This document shows positions 24,136-33,896 of a stretch of DNA of 64,000 nt, one piece after another; the first letter of the stretch is position 1; every line of letters begins with the position of its first letter. A program made the position numbers and the translations under genes. Source of the stretch: Cydia pomonella (taxonomy: Eukaryota; Arthropoda; Insecta; Lepidoptera; Tortricidae); NCBI RefSeq assembly GCF_033807575.1, contig NC_084705.1, positions 15,308,019-15,372,018 on the forward strand, given 5' to 3'. The notes below the pieces were generated by a model that had not been told where the DNA came from, did no database searches, and saw nothing but the letters and a program-made list of their open reading frames with translations.

Positions 24136-24564
24136 TTACTCATTCATTTCAACCTGTTCCGTGTTTGTATGTCTGATTTGGCCCGGGTCACTCCCATCTG
24201 CCCACGTATCGACGGCGAAAGTAGAATTACAAAGTAGATTTTTATGTTTATTTTGTTCAATGTATACTGCTACAATACCCCACTCGATACGTAACAAGAC
24301 ACTATCGAACTGGTTTATTTTGATTTCGAAATCATTGTTAATTTTATTGTACAAGTTAAATGATGAATATGCAATTGATCCAAAAAGTTTCATATGCCAA
24401 AATAATTCAGGGTCGACGTCGTCATGTGCATACAAATCTTCTTCAAATACAAGTACTATGATGTTACTACTATAACTACTACTAATGTATGCTATAATAG
24501 TAAGTATTATTATGAGTAGGTATGTATTGTTACTATTTTTTTTCTTTCGTAAATACGGACACAC
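24136..24564 (-). CDS. unidentified open frame, possible exon
   Basis: I do not recognise this product. The frame gives up to 143 codons and ends in TAA. The first part (from 24564) is AT-rich and would be a hydrophobic stretch, TYLLIIILTIIAYISSS. The C-terminal 90 or so residues look more protein-like: FEEDLYAHDDVDPELFWHM, then NDFEIKINQFDSVLLRIEWG, then FAVDTWADGSDPGQIRH. No ATG opens it; the first in-frame start-like codon is GTG. Minus-strand acceptor-like TTATAG/CATCATAG sites near 24457-24500 would allow the acidic part to be a terminal exon. A 146-codon plus-strand frame overlaps it but has less protein-like content. Chance remains quite possible. Confidence 0.25.
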   Translation of the reverse strand: MCPYLRKKKNSNNTYLLIIILTIIAYISSSYSSNIIVLVFEEDLYAHDDVDPELFWHMKLFGSIAYSSFNLYNKINNDFEIKINQFDSVLLRIEWGIVAVYIEQNKHKNLLCNSTFAVDTWADGSDPGQIRHTNTEQVEMNE

Positions 24565-24836
24565 TACTCCAGTGCAATATTATAGGAAAAATACAATTTA
24601 GTAGTTACAACATTATTTAGACTGAAAAAAAAATGTGCATCTCGTTACGGTCAGTTTAGTGTGATGTTTTTTACCTGTTCTGTTTTTTCTCTAGAATAAA
24701 AATATATATATACCTACTGACCTATTCTTTTGTTTAAGGGCATTTTCGGAAAAAAGTGTACCCTATACTTTTTTTTAAACCTAACAAAATTTGGGTTATT
24801 TCTACTCAGAATCACGAGCACTATCGATTTAAGCAA

Positions 24837-25530
24837 TAAAAAAGCGGCTAAGTGCGAGTCGGACTCGCCCATGAAGGGTTCCGTAGCATTTATGACGTAT
24901 TAAAAAAGATTAGATCTCGTTGAAACCAATTTTCGGCGGGAGTTTGCATGGTAATGTATATCATATATTTTTTTAGTTTTATATATAGATACCCCACACG
25001 TGGCTTTGATAATTTTTTTTTTTTTTTTTTAATTTTATGACGTATTTAAAAAAAATTACTTACTAGATCTCGTTCAAACCAATTTTCGGTGGAAGTTTGC
25101 CTGGTAATGTACATCATATTTTTTTAGTTTTATCATTCTCTTATTTTAGAAGTTACAGGGCGAGGGACACACATTTTACCACTTTGGAAGTGTCTCTCGA
25201 GCAAACTATTCAGTTTAGAAAAAAAAATTAGAAACCTCAATATCATTTTTGAAGACCTATCCATAGATACCCCACACGTATGGGTTTGATGTAAAAAAAA
25301 AAATTGAGTTTCTGTTCTAAGTATGGGGAACCCCCAAAAAAAATTTTTTTCTTCTATTTTTGTGTGAAAATCTTAATGCGGTTCATAGAATACATCTACT
25401 TCCCAAGTTTGAACAGTATACTTCTTATAGTTTCGTAAAAAGTGGCTGTGACATAAACGGACAGACAGACGGACATGACGAATCTATAAGGGTACCGTTT
25501 TTTATCATTTGGCTACGGAACCCTAAAAAG
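24837..25530 (+). repeat. lepidopteran dispersed repeat, GTCGGACTCGC family (copy C) with internal duplication
   Basis: The head is GCGGCTAAGTGCGAGTCGGA and the tail GGCTACGGAACCCTAAAAAG. It is longer than copies A and B because the TTTATGACGTATT ... AACCAATTTTCGG ... GGTAATGTA module occurs twice, at about 24888-24968 and 25033-25112, separated by a T-rich run. Confidence 0.8.
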
Positions 25531-25546
25531 TGTCCCACTTTTAATT

Positions 25547-25599
25547 GTCAGTTTGTTGTAACGAACCATACATGTTGTATGGCCCGTTACAAAACTGAC
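25547..25599. repeat. 53-bp hairpin
   Basis: GTCAGTTTGTTGTAACG and CCATACA pair with TGTATGG and CCCGTTACAAAACTGAC, leaving a two-to-three-base loop. It lies just after copy C. Confidence 0.5.
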
Positions 25600-27113
25600 T
25601 AATAAATGTTGTATGGAAAATTAAGGGAAAACGGTTACATTTTTTTCTGACAACCCTCTTAAACGGCTGGACTACTAAAATTATACCACCAATAAAGTGA
25701 GTCACGTAAGCGACCGGTTCCCACACCTACTTGCTCCCACGCGCTTTCAGATCGCTCTGGTCACTGTACATTGTACTTGTATCTGTAAAGAGTGCCAATT
25801 TTCACTTTATTAATAGGTCTGTAATCAGATTTCTTCCATCAGTAAGAGTTTGGTGTCGTATGAGTAACCATAAAAAGTAGTCGGATAAATTGAAATCTGC
25901 GCTCAAACTGGCTGTCATTATTCCACTGCAGGTTTATGTAGCTTTTAGGATAAAATCAAAATATTATTCAAACAGGATGGATGTCAGAACACTAACCTTG
26001 ATTACAACTAATATCCCTCGAAGTATGACAAAGCCCGTTTAAGATGAATTGTCGCCATAGATAACCGTATCTTTTTAACAAGATTTTTACTTTACCTACC
26101 GAAGATGTTCGCGCAGAAAATCCGAGGAATGTAAACTGCTTGCACCATATTTCCTGCTTGCACGGTGCAGAGCGTCGCTTAACGCTTACCCTCCCGCTTT
26201 CTGAACTGGAGATTTCTCAACTTCATGAGCGAACTGTAAATAGTGTTTAGTTATTACTTAGAAACTAATATACCTAACAATTTCCCTGTTTATTTTGAGT
26301 CTCCGCTAGCATAAGTAATAAAATGGCTTGTTAACCTTTCCGTTACACTGTGATATTATGCTAATGGACGTTATCTACCTGTACAATGTGCTTTCCATGC
26401 TATTTATTATTGCCAAATATATCTTATAATATGTCCTGTTATGAGTCAAGCTTACGAGTAGTGTAACTAATCTTTACACAATATCTGGGTTGGATTAGAC
26501 GTTACTTTCTTCCATGTAATCTCATGATACCTACAATTAGTAGAATGTCGTGTCCATTTTATCTTTTCGTACTTGCGGGAATATGAACATCGTTGTGAAA
26601 TTAAATATTTCCTCTTCCTTCAATGTATATTGTTTCTGTAAAGGTTGACGATGACAGGATATTTGAGTACTGAAGGGGGTAATTGTAGTGTAATGGGCGT
26701 GTTCTCACAACAGCTATTATTACTTGGATGTTTATATTAGATGTTTTTACAATGCATGCCTGATAGAATCAATAAGAATGGTCATTTTTAACAAACAACG
26801 AATGTATTTATCGATCGCACACAAATATTTAATTGGTATTACTAATTGCTGAGTGTGGTTCATTGTTTTGTTTTGTTAGGTTCATTCACACAATTGCCAT
26901 TGTGGTTGGACAATGTTGGGAGTTGACCTCACTGGTCCGTGATGAAACTCCTTTTTGCTCGTTCAGGAAGTGATCTGATCTTATAGGGTTTTTAAGCAAA
27001 ACCGTTTCTCAATTTCTAAGTGAATAAAGTTGTTTTAATTGTTTAAATGTACAATAGTAGTATTTTAGCAATTATTCTCATGTTAATATTTAATTTCCAA
27101 TGTATTGTTTCAG
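25600..27113. other. unassigned DNA
   Basis: Nothing recognised. Confidence 0.35.
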
Positions 27114-27170
27114 ATGGAGCGGGAGTGAATAGTTTAAGGAATGCGATTACAACGGAGTAAAATTTGCTGG
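27114..27170 (+). other. candidate non-coding exon
   Basis: A pyrimidine-rich acceptor TGTATTGTTTCAG precedes it and a consensus donor GTAAGA follows after a 57-base segment. It begins ATGGAGCGGGAGTGA (a four-codon frame), so it cannot extend a protein from its own ATG. It could be a 5' UTR exon of the cadherin gene, whose first coding exon also begins after an acceptor, or a chance pair of sites. Confidence 0.3.
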
Positions 27171-29110
27171 GTAAGATTTAAACTAAAATTGAAAACATAC
27201 GTGAAACATATCTATTATGTTTGTCCATTAAACACGTTCATGTTGAAATCCTCAATTATTTTGGTACATTTTTGTAAAGATATTCGAGTTTAACTTAAGA
27301 TTAGCCCAGATGTATATTGTTCCTAAACAGTTTTATCTTATGTAAAAGCGTATACTTAAAGGTATTTTTTTACGGCTGAACTAATGAAAAACTTATAATT
27401 CATTTTGGCGCAGCCGTGCATGCGACCTGTTACGGCACCACGTGCCATATTTATTTTGGCATTTTGGGAGTTTTTGGGGTACAATAGATTTAGGTTTATT
27501 AAAAACATTTGAATTTCAGAGGAAGCAGAATCGATTGACCACTTCCAATAAAATCATGTATATGTTGCTAATTAGATGTAATATTCTAAAGTGACTAAGG
27601 CCTTCGATCCCTGAGGCTCTCTGTTCTACGCAGCCTTAAATCAGCAAAACTACTGTAGCATTTATTAATTCAAAACAAACATAACATAATATAGTTTAGT
27701 AAAATTAATATTTTACCGAATTCCACCACACCACTTCGAATGTTAGGTGTATAACAGCTCTGGCACTCATAAGATTATGTCACTTGTAAATATCATTTTG
27801 ATACTGAGGGAAAGGAAGACTTACTATCACGAGTCTTCTGTACAAATACTGGAGTCATTTATAAAACGCACCATGAAGACACCTTTAAGTTATTGCTTCG
27901 AAATCTTGCCGTTGACTTACGAAATATTTATCTCACGTCTAATATATTAACTTAAACGCTATTAAACGAGAGTACGCACAACTCAATTAAGTAGATGATG
28001 TCAGGCTAATAAAAAGGAGCGTATGTCCACGTGATTTATAGTATACACATGACGTTTTAGTGTAGCAGGGCTTGACAGAGAGACCGGTCTATCTGGCTTT
28101 AAACGTACCTAATGCTTTATTTGTGATAAGTATTTAGGTATAGAAAAGGCTTTAAAGTCAGGACGGTAGTTCTTTAAAGTTTATCGCTGGCGAGTAAGGA
28201 TGTTTGATTTAGCTTGTTTTCTTCAAATGCGACCGACCTCAAAAGTTTCTTAGTTAATTTAGACACTCATCACACAATTTTACTTAGCTTAACTCCATTT
28301 GTTTGTACAGATTTTATGTATATTTAGAACAGTTAAAAAAGTTCCCCCTTGGTGTCTACATGTTAAAATAATCATAATTTCTCGAAGGAAAGGAATCACA
28401 TAAGTTTCTTTGTTTCGGTGATGTTTAAATATTTTGTTCCATGTTCGTAATAAGTCAGTCTAGGTATTCTTTCTACAACTATAATTTTAGGTTAATCTTA
28501 ATACACTATGAACAAGCAAATTGGTTTATGTTAGTATAAGGTGACCAGGTCCAGTTTTCTATTATCAGGTCTCAATAATCTCCCTTAATTACTTACTAGA
28601 AATATTGAATTAATGTAACACTACCTGTCCAATGCACGATAACCCTTATTTAATGGAATTAACTTGAAGTTGTTTAATCTCGAGCCATAAAACTGCCATT
28701 GTTTAAATAGCCCACTGCCCTGCCTGAGAGAGAAACCATTATCATTGCCCTTAAGGTACCTGTTTCAAAAGTCGACCCGATAATATAAAATGAAATGTGT
28801 CAAGCCCAGCGTGGTGCGATGAGCTTAAAAATAATCTGACATGACATTTTGAAGTGGATACATCTTTATTGGAAGAAATCTAGCGTAGTTGATTGGGCTT
28901 ATAAGCGAAGTAATGAGGTATAAACAAAACAATAATAAAATCAATATTTCCTCCGTAAATATTAATGAACATTAGTCATATTAGATTGTTATCGTTGTAT
29001 CGTTTGCCACATTGAAACCTGTAAATCTTACGGTTTAAAATTTTTATTGACATTTTGGCCGATCGAAATATGTTGATAATTCGATCGGTATAGATATATA
29101 TATATATATA
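27171..29110. other. unassigned DNA, ending in a TA run
   Basis: Nothing recognised apart from a (TA)n run at about 29092-29111, directly before the next insertion. Confidence 0.35.
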
Positions 29111-29763
29111 TATTAAGCGCATTTATATAAATAGCTCTTTTAGCTCTCGTCACGGCTGGGGCGCCGGCGGTTCTGGAACCTTCTGGTTTAGCTAGAAATG
29201 ATGGGAAAAGGCCGGACGGCATGACCCTCGTTCCCTGGAAGATTGGACGGCCTTTGGTTTGGGATGCCACATGCGTGGATACCCTTGCGCCGTCCCATCT
29301 TCCAGGAACGTCAAACAGAGCTGGTGCTGCCGCCAACGCGGCTGAACACCTCAAGCGGCGCAAATATACAGCCATTGACTCTGGATATATGTTTGAGCCT
29401 TTTGGGGTGGAAACCCTTGGGCCGTGGGGACCTGGCGCTCACAACATTTTTAAAGAGATTTCGAAGCGCCTCGTGGAGGCAACGGGTGACAAGAGGGCTG
29501 GCTCTTACCTCGCACAACGCATTGGCATTGCTGTCCAGCGCGGCAATGCCGCCAGCCTTCTAGGCACCTTGCCACAAGGCACCGAGCTGGAGCTGATTTT
29601 TTATTTATAACTTTCGTTGTAGTTTTAGTTTCTAATCTTTTTCCTTTTTAGCTTTATGTAGTTTTGTTTAAGGTACCTATATTTTAACATACTTTGTCAA
29701 ATAGTAAAACATTTATAATATATATTAATTTGCTATATGGATGCTATATTATTAAGCGCATTT
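29111..29763 (+). mobile_element. R2-type non-LTR retrotransposon, short 5'-truncated insertion (copy 3)
   Basis: A 14-bp direct repeat TATTAAGCGCATTT at 29111-29124 and 29750-29763 brackets a 625-bp insert. This marks it as a 5'-truncated copy placed by target-primed reverse transcription rather than a decayed long copy. No poly(A) tail precedes the right repeat. Confidence 0.85.
29138..29610 (+). pseudogene. C-terminal nuclease end of the R2-type protein
   Basis: The frame is open from just after the left target duplication to TAA at 29608-29610. It carries LARNDGKRPDGM, LVWDATCVDTLAPSHLPG, EHLKRRKY, PFGVETLGPWGPGAHNIF and LAQRIGIAVQRGNAASLLG. It is clearly related to the end of copy 2 but diverged. 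It retains the Trp codon (29425-29427) that is TGA in copy 2, and shows what the full C-terminus looks like. It lacks the reverse transcriptase and is a dead fragment. Confidence 0.85.
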
Positions 29764-31539
29764 TTTTATAGCAAACCATAATGATATCTGGGTACGTATC
29801 GATTGAAAGTGAATCAGATGTAGTCGAGTAGGTAATGAAATAGATTGAACTCTGACGCCCACCAACACTATCAAAATTACAAATCGTATCGCAATATTGC
29901 AATTAAGATAACTACGAGAGCGAACAAGTATCGATTTGTTAAACAAACTTTTGCTAAATATTTATAATGTCATGGAAACTTATATCTGGAGCAAATTCTA
30001 TACGGTTAAAGTCTAAGCCTTATTAATTACAGTTTTAGTTAAGATAATGTCTATGGTAAATATTTCATCATTTGTTTAATAATTAGAAATTAAATACGCT
30101 GGCTAATTAAATTTTAATCTGTCCTCAATCTATATGGTATAGGTAAATCGGGAAATTACACTTGTTCGTGTTATTACATATATGGCAACAATGTCTAATA
30201 GAGCTGGTTTTTCAAACGCAACATTTTAATGTTAATCATAAATAGTAAAATTGCAAAATACTCTCAAATTTATAACTGCCCTTGCTATTTAACCAAATAA
30301 GAATACAATACAATAAAGTGCAACATTGCATATCTTTCTTATGTTGTGAAGGGCATCATTAAGGATATTTATAATTCGCTAGTACCCGAGCACTAACTTT
30401 CGGGAAACCTTTTCAATTCAAAACGGATTAGTAACGCACAAATAATTACTACGCTTATTATCTCATCAATTTGCAGATAAGATGTTTATCTAAATAAATA
30501 GTAATTACTTGAATGCCTCTACTGCACGGCAGGGCAGGCCTAACGGCCTTACGTTTCGTCACACTGAGTGGGGCCACATTCCTACGTTTGTATTCCGATG
30601 TCGGCGTCAACTTGTCTTACTTTAACTATTATAACATATTATATTAACTATGCTGTTTATTGTCCATGTCGTTTTTGCTTTTTAGATGGACACAGGCATA
30701 GTAGAGTCTAAGCTAATAACTCTGGATAATGGACGTTGCAGTGAAAAAGTGTGGCGTGCCACTATAGAGGACATAACAATATATTTTCAAATAAATTTGA
30801 CGTTTACGTTAGCTTAGCATATTAGCACACACGAAGTGTTGAAATTATATTCTTGAGTTTTGATTAAAATCAGATGAGTTCTTGCTTGGCAAAGGATCAA
30901 GAATTCGTCTCTACATGTATGCTTTTAACGTGAAAGGACATGTTAAATAGGTATCTAAAGATATACTACGAATATATATATATGATGAAGTTATAACGAA
31001 CTTATACTTATAACAACCAGTTTGAATAGTAAGTACCTATTATCAATATTTTGTCTTGTCGCTGTCTTGCTTTGATCACGAATTTTCACGGCATCCAAGT
31101 CTCAATTTCCGCCGATCACATCGGTTTCACGGTCATATCTTTAAGACAAGTCACATCGCACTCGCTCTGTTTAGCATCCGAATCGGCCGCGACGAAAGCC
31201 ATTTGGACATGCGGTCAACCACGTTACGATAATGACCTTAAAACTGCACCAAGTAGTTTTTGCAATCCTTTTTTGTTTCCGCAAAAAATGACCAGTGCTT
31301 GGTGTTTACTTATTTTAAAATCTTTTTGTGAAATAGTCGTGCATTGAACTTGCTTGTTATTGTATGTGTATTTGTCACATTCTATTTTACAAATATTGGC
31401 TTAAATGAGGAGTACATACATTATATTCACTTGAAACTTTGCAAAATAAAAGATTTCAAAGGGATAGAAAAGTAATACCTACTCTACAAGTCTAGTCTAG
31501 AAATTGGCAATAATGTGCATATCATACCTAGCAAAGTTT
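29764..31539. other. unassigned DNA
   Basis: A 98-codon frame at 31051-31347 has no recognisable domain. Nothing else is seen. Confidence 0.35.
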
Positions 31540-31700
31540 ATGCATAATTTTTTTTATACTACGCCGGTGGCAAACAAGCATATGGCCCGCCTGATGGTAA
31601 GCAGTCTTCGTAGCCTATGTATGCCTGCATACTACCACAGTATAATAGTAGCAATAACCAATCTCCGGCCCTTTAGAAGCGCGCGATGCCTGGACTCTAT
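31540..31700 (+). repeat. dispersed lepidopteran repeat (SINE-like)
   Basis: The phrases GGTGGCAAACAAGCATATGG and CCCGCCTGATGGTAAGCAGT are ones I recognise from a very common lepidopteran interspersed repeat. The right end is decayed. The 84-codon frame across it is not a gene. Confidence 0.6.
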
Positions 31701-32279
31701 TTTCAACTCATACGCTTACTCTGGTTATAATCTTATAATATTAGCTGAAAATCGTTGAGCATTAGACTTTTTGTTTGCCGCGATATCTATTGTCGAGTAG
31801 CAGTACTGAGAGTTCCGCTACTCGATGCTAGATGTCGACTGCGAATATAATAAGCATTTTGGTACCAAAACTGATGTATGGAGTGAGCACTCTATTACTT
31901 CTTATTTCTCTATGATGTAGACCAGCAGCACACTAACATTTTGACCACTTTGTAGAAATGGTGTTTTATACACTTATACGATAAACTTGTATACGTGTAT
32001 ATAGTTGTATGATAAATATAAATTCATATATATCTAATTGAAAATAACATATTTACGGACAAAACATTTTACACAACACTTACAAATTAGCTACACTAAA
32101 ATAATTCCGGCTATATCTTAATGTACAGAACTCTTGGTTGTTATTCTTTAGTGTAGAATAGATACGCATCCATATATAATTTAAAAAATATTGTTCAGGA
32201 AAACAAGGACAGGGTAATGTGAGCTCGATCTCATTCATTTCCTCATAGATTGAGAGACCTATCTTACAATTTTAATATT
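31701..32279. other. unassigned DNA
   Basis: Nothing recognised. Confidence 0.35.
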
Positions 32280-32530
32280 GTTTTGGAAACAGCCATACAC
32301 ACTGCAGACCTGCCGTGACCGCGACACTGATGACATTTTTATCGTTCCGAGCGACAACGCTCTGAACACGGCGGTGGCGCTGGCGCAGCCCGGACTGATT
32401 CAAGCATAATCAAGCCGCGCCGTTTCCATGTGACGCGGGCCGCGCACGTATATACACGGCACGCACACATACAAACCGCGCGATGTACCTTTGTTCGACG
32501 TTTATCTACTGTATTTACTGTGACCTTACT
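32280..32530. promoter_or_regulatory. GC-rich island, possible regulatory element
   Basis: This is a local block rich in CpG within AT-rich surroundings, with GCGGTGGCGCTGGCGCAGCC, GCGGGCCGCGCACG and a GTATATACA box at 32449-32457. TTCCGAGCG and CGCTCTGAA form a small hairpin near 32345. It could be a promoter or enhancer core, or a degenerate mobile element. No transcript structure is evident. Confidence 0.25.
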
Positions 32531-32908
32531 CGCCCGGAAGGAACACAATACTGTGATGAGTAGGGTCTAGTGTTATTTGGCTGCGGTTTTCTGTAAGATG
32601 GAGGTCCTTCCCCAGTTCTCTGCAGAGGACTGCTCTAGATCTGGAATGACATCCGTTGTGCTGTGCCCTTATCACACAAAGCGAGATGACATTCACAATG
32701 CCCATACCTCTCTTTTGGACGTAGTTTAAGGACGTACCCGGGTCCCAAGACGGACCCAAATTGAATTGAATCAGCAAATATTTTCTTGCTTTAAATGAAT
32801 ACACTGGATACTTTATCGTTGTCAAGAACCATTTAAATAGTTTTATTTCTGTAGGCCTAACTTATTTGTAAGAGAATTTATGAAAGGCGTATCAATTATA
32901 ATAGATTG
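32531..32908. other. unassigned DNA
   Basis: A 99-codon minus-strand frame has no recognisable identity. Confidence 0.35.
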
Positions 32909-33050
32909 ACCCCCTTATTCATAAACGTGTACTAAAGTTACGATGCCGCTAATAATCGTTTGTCCCTTTCCATCATACACGTCGGAAAGGGACAAACGAT
33001 TATTAGCGACATTGTAATAACTTTAGAACACGTTTATGAATAAGGAGGTT
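32909..33050. repeat. foldback MITE, about 140 bp
   Basis: The arms are near-perfect. CCTTATTCATAAACGTGT pairs with ACACGTTTATGAATAAGG, and GCTAATAATCGTTTGTCCCT plus TTCC pairs with GGAA plus AGGGACAAACGATTATTAGC, around a 12-base loop (ATCATACACGTC). The high arm identity suggests it is fairly recent. Confidence 0.8.
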
Positions 33051-33896
33051 AGTATTTATTCTAACATCTATTTGATTATTTTGTATTTATTTATAAAGTT
33101 AAGAAATAAATAATATTACTGTGATGTTTTGTGTGTTCATTTTGTCAGTAAAATATGCCTAAATAATTGCGAATTGAAAGCTTTAGGATTATATGAAATG
33201 GCTGTGCACAAAGGCAAAACTATAATTCATAAATAAGCTCATTCTAACACGAAGCTTCAAGAGGATGCAGATAAAAAAGCTCGCTCGTTAGTTGCTTGCG
33301 TGCCGCGCGCTCGCGCAATCTTACTGTTCTCACGGACTACGCTAGGTAAAAATACAGGTGAATCTTTACTATTAAGTAAATTGGGCATTTCGAAGTATGT
33401 GTAGGACACCGTGTGGTTGAGTCGATATTTTTACACGTTTGAAAAAAAAAAAATTTTGTGTCAATTTACTATGCAAACATTACGATAAAAGCATTGTCCA
33501 ATTTCCACGAGTAGCGATATCTAGGTCGAATGTGTTAGCACTTATTACTGTTGCACACCCATCGCTTCCTGTAGAAAGCTTAGATAAACATCGTTCATGT
33601 AAATAACAAACGCTAATAATCTTGTAAGCAATTAATTACATTAATACTGATTACGTAGGTACCTTGTTTTTTCACCATCAAGTGACAGTGATGTATGTAA
33701 TGAGATGATTTTTTTTGTCGTTCTCAATCACTAATGTTCTTTAAATTCTATCTTATGAATTGGCAGTTAAGTACTAACTTGAGGTTATAAATATAACCCA
33801 ATTATTAATGAACCTAAATTGAACGAACTCATTGATTTACATTATATTTATCAAGCCCCTTGAGATATAGAAGAAATTGATGTAAGTAGGTACCTC
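33051..33896. other. unassigned DNA
   Basis: A GC-richer patch at about 33275-33345 ends in a donor-like GCTAGGTAAAAA, but no exon can be argued. Confidence 0.35.

Noticed and set aside
24035..24475. A 146-codon plus-strand frame
   Set aside because: It overlaps the minus-strand candidate on the opposite strand; it is Ser/Leu-rich with no domain and looks like the complement effect.
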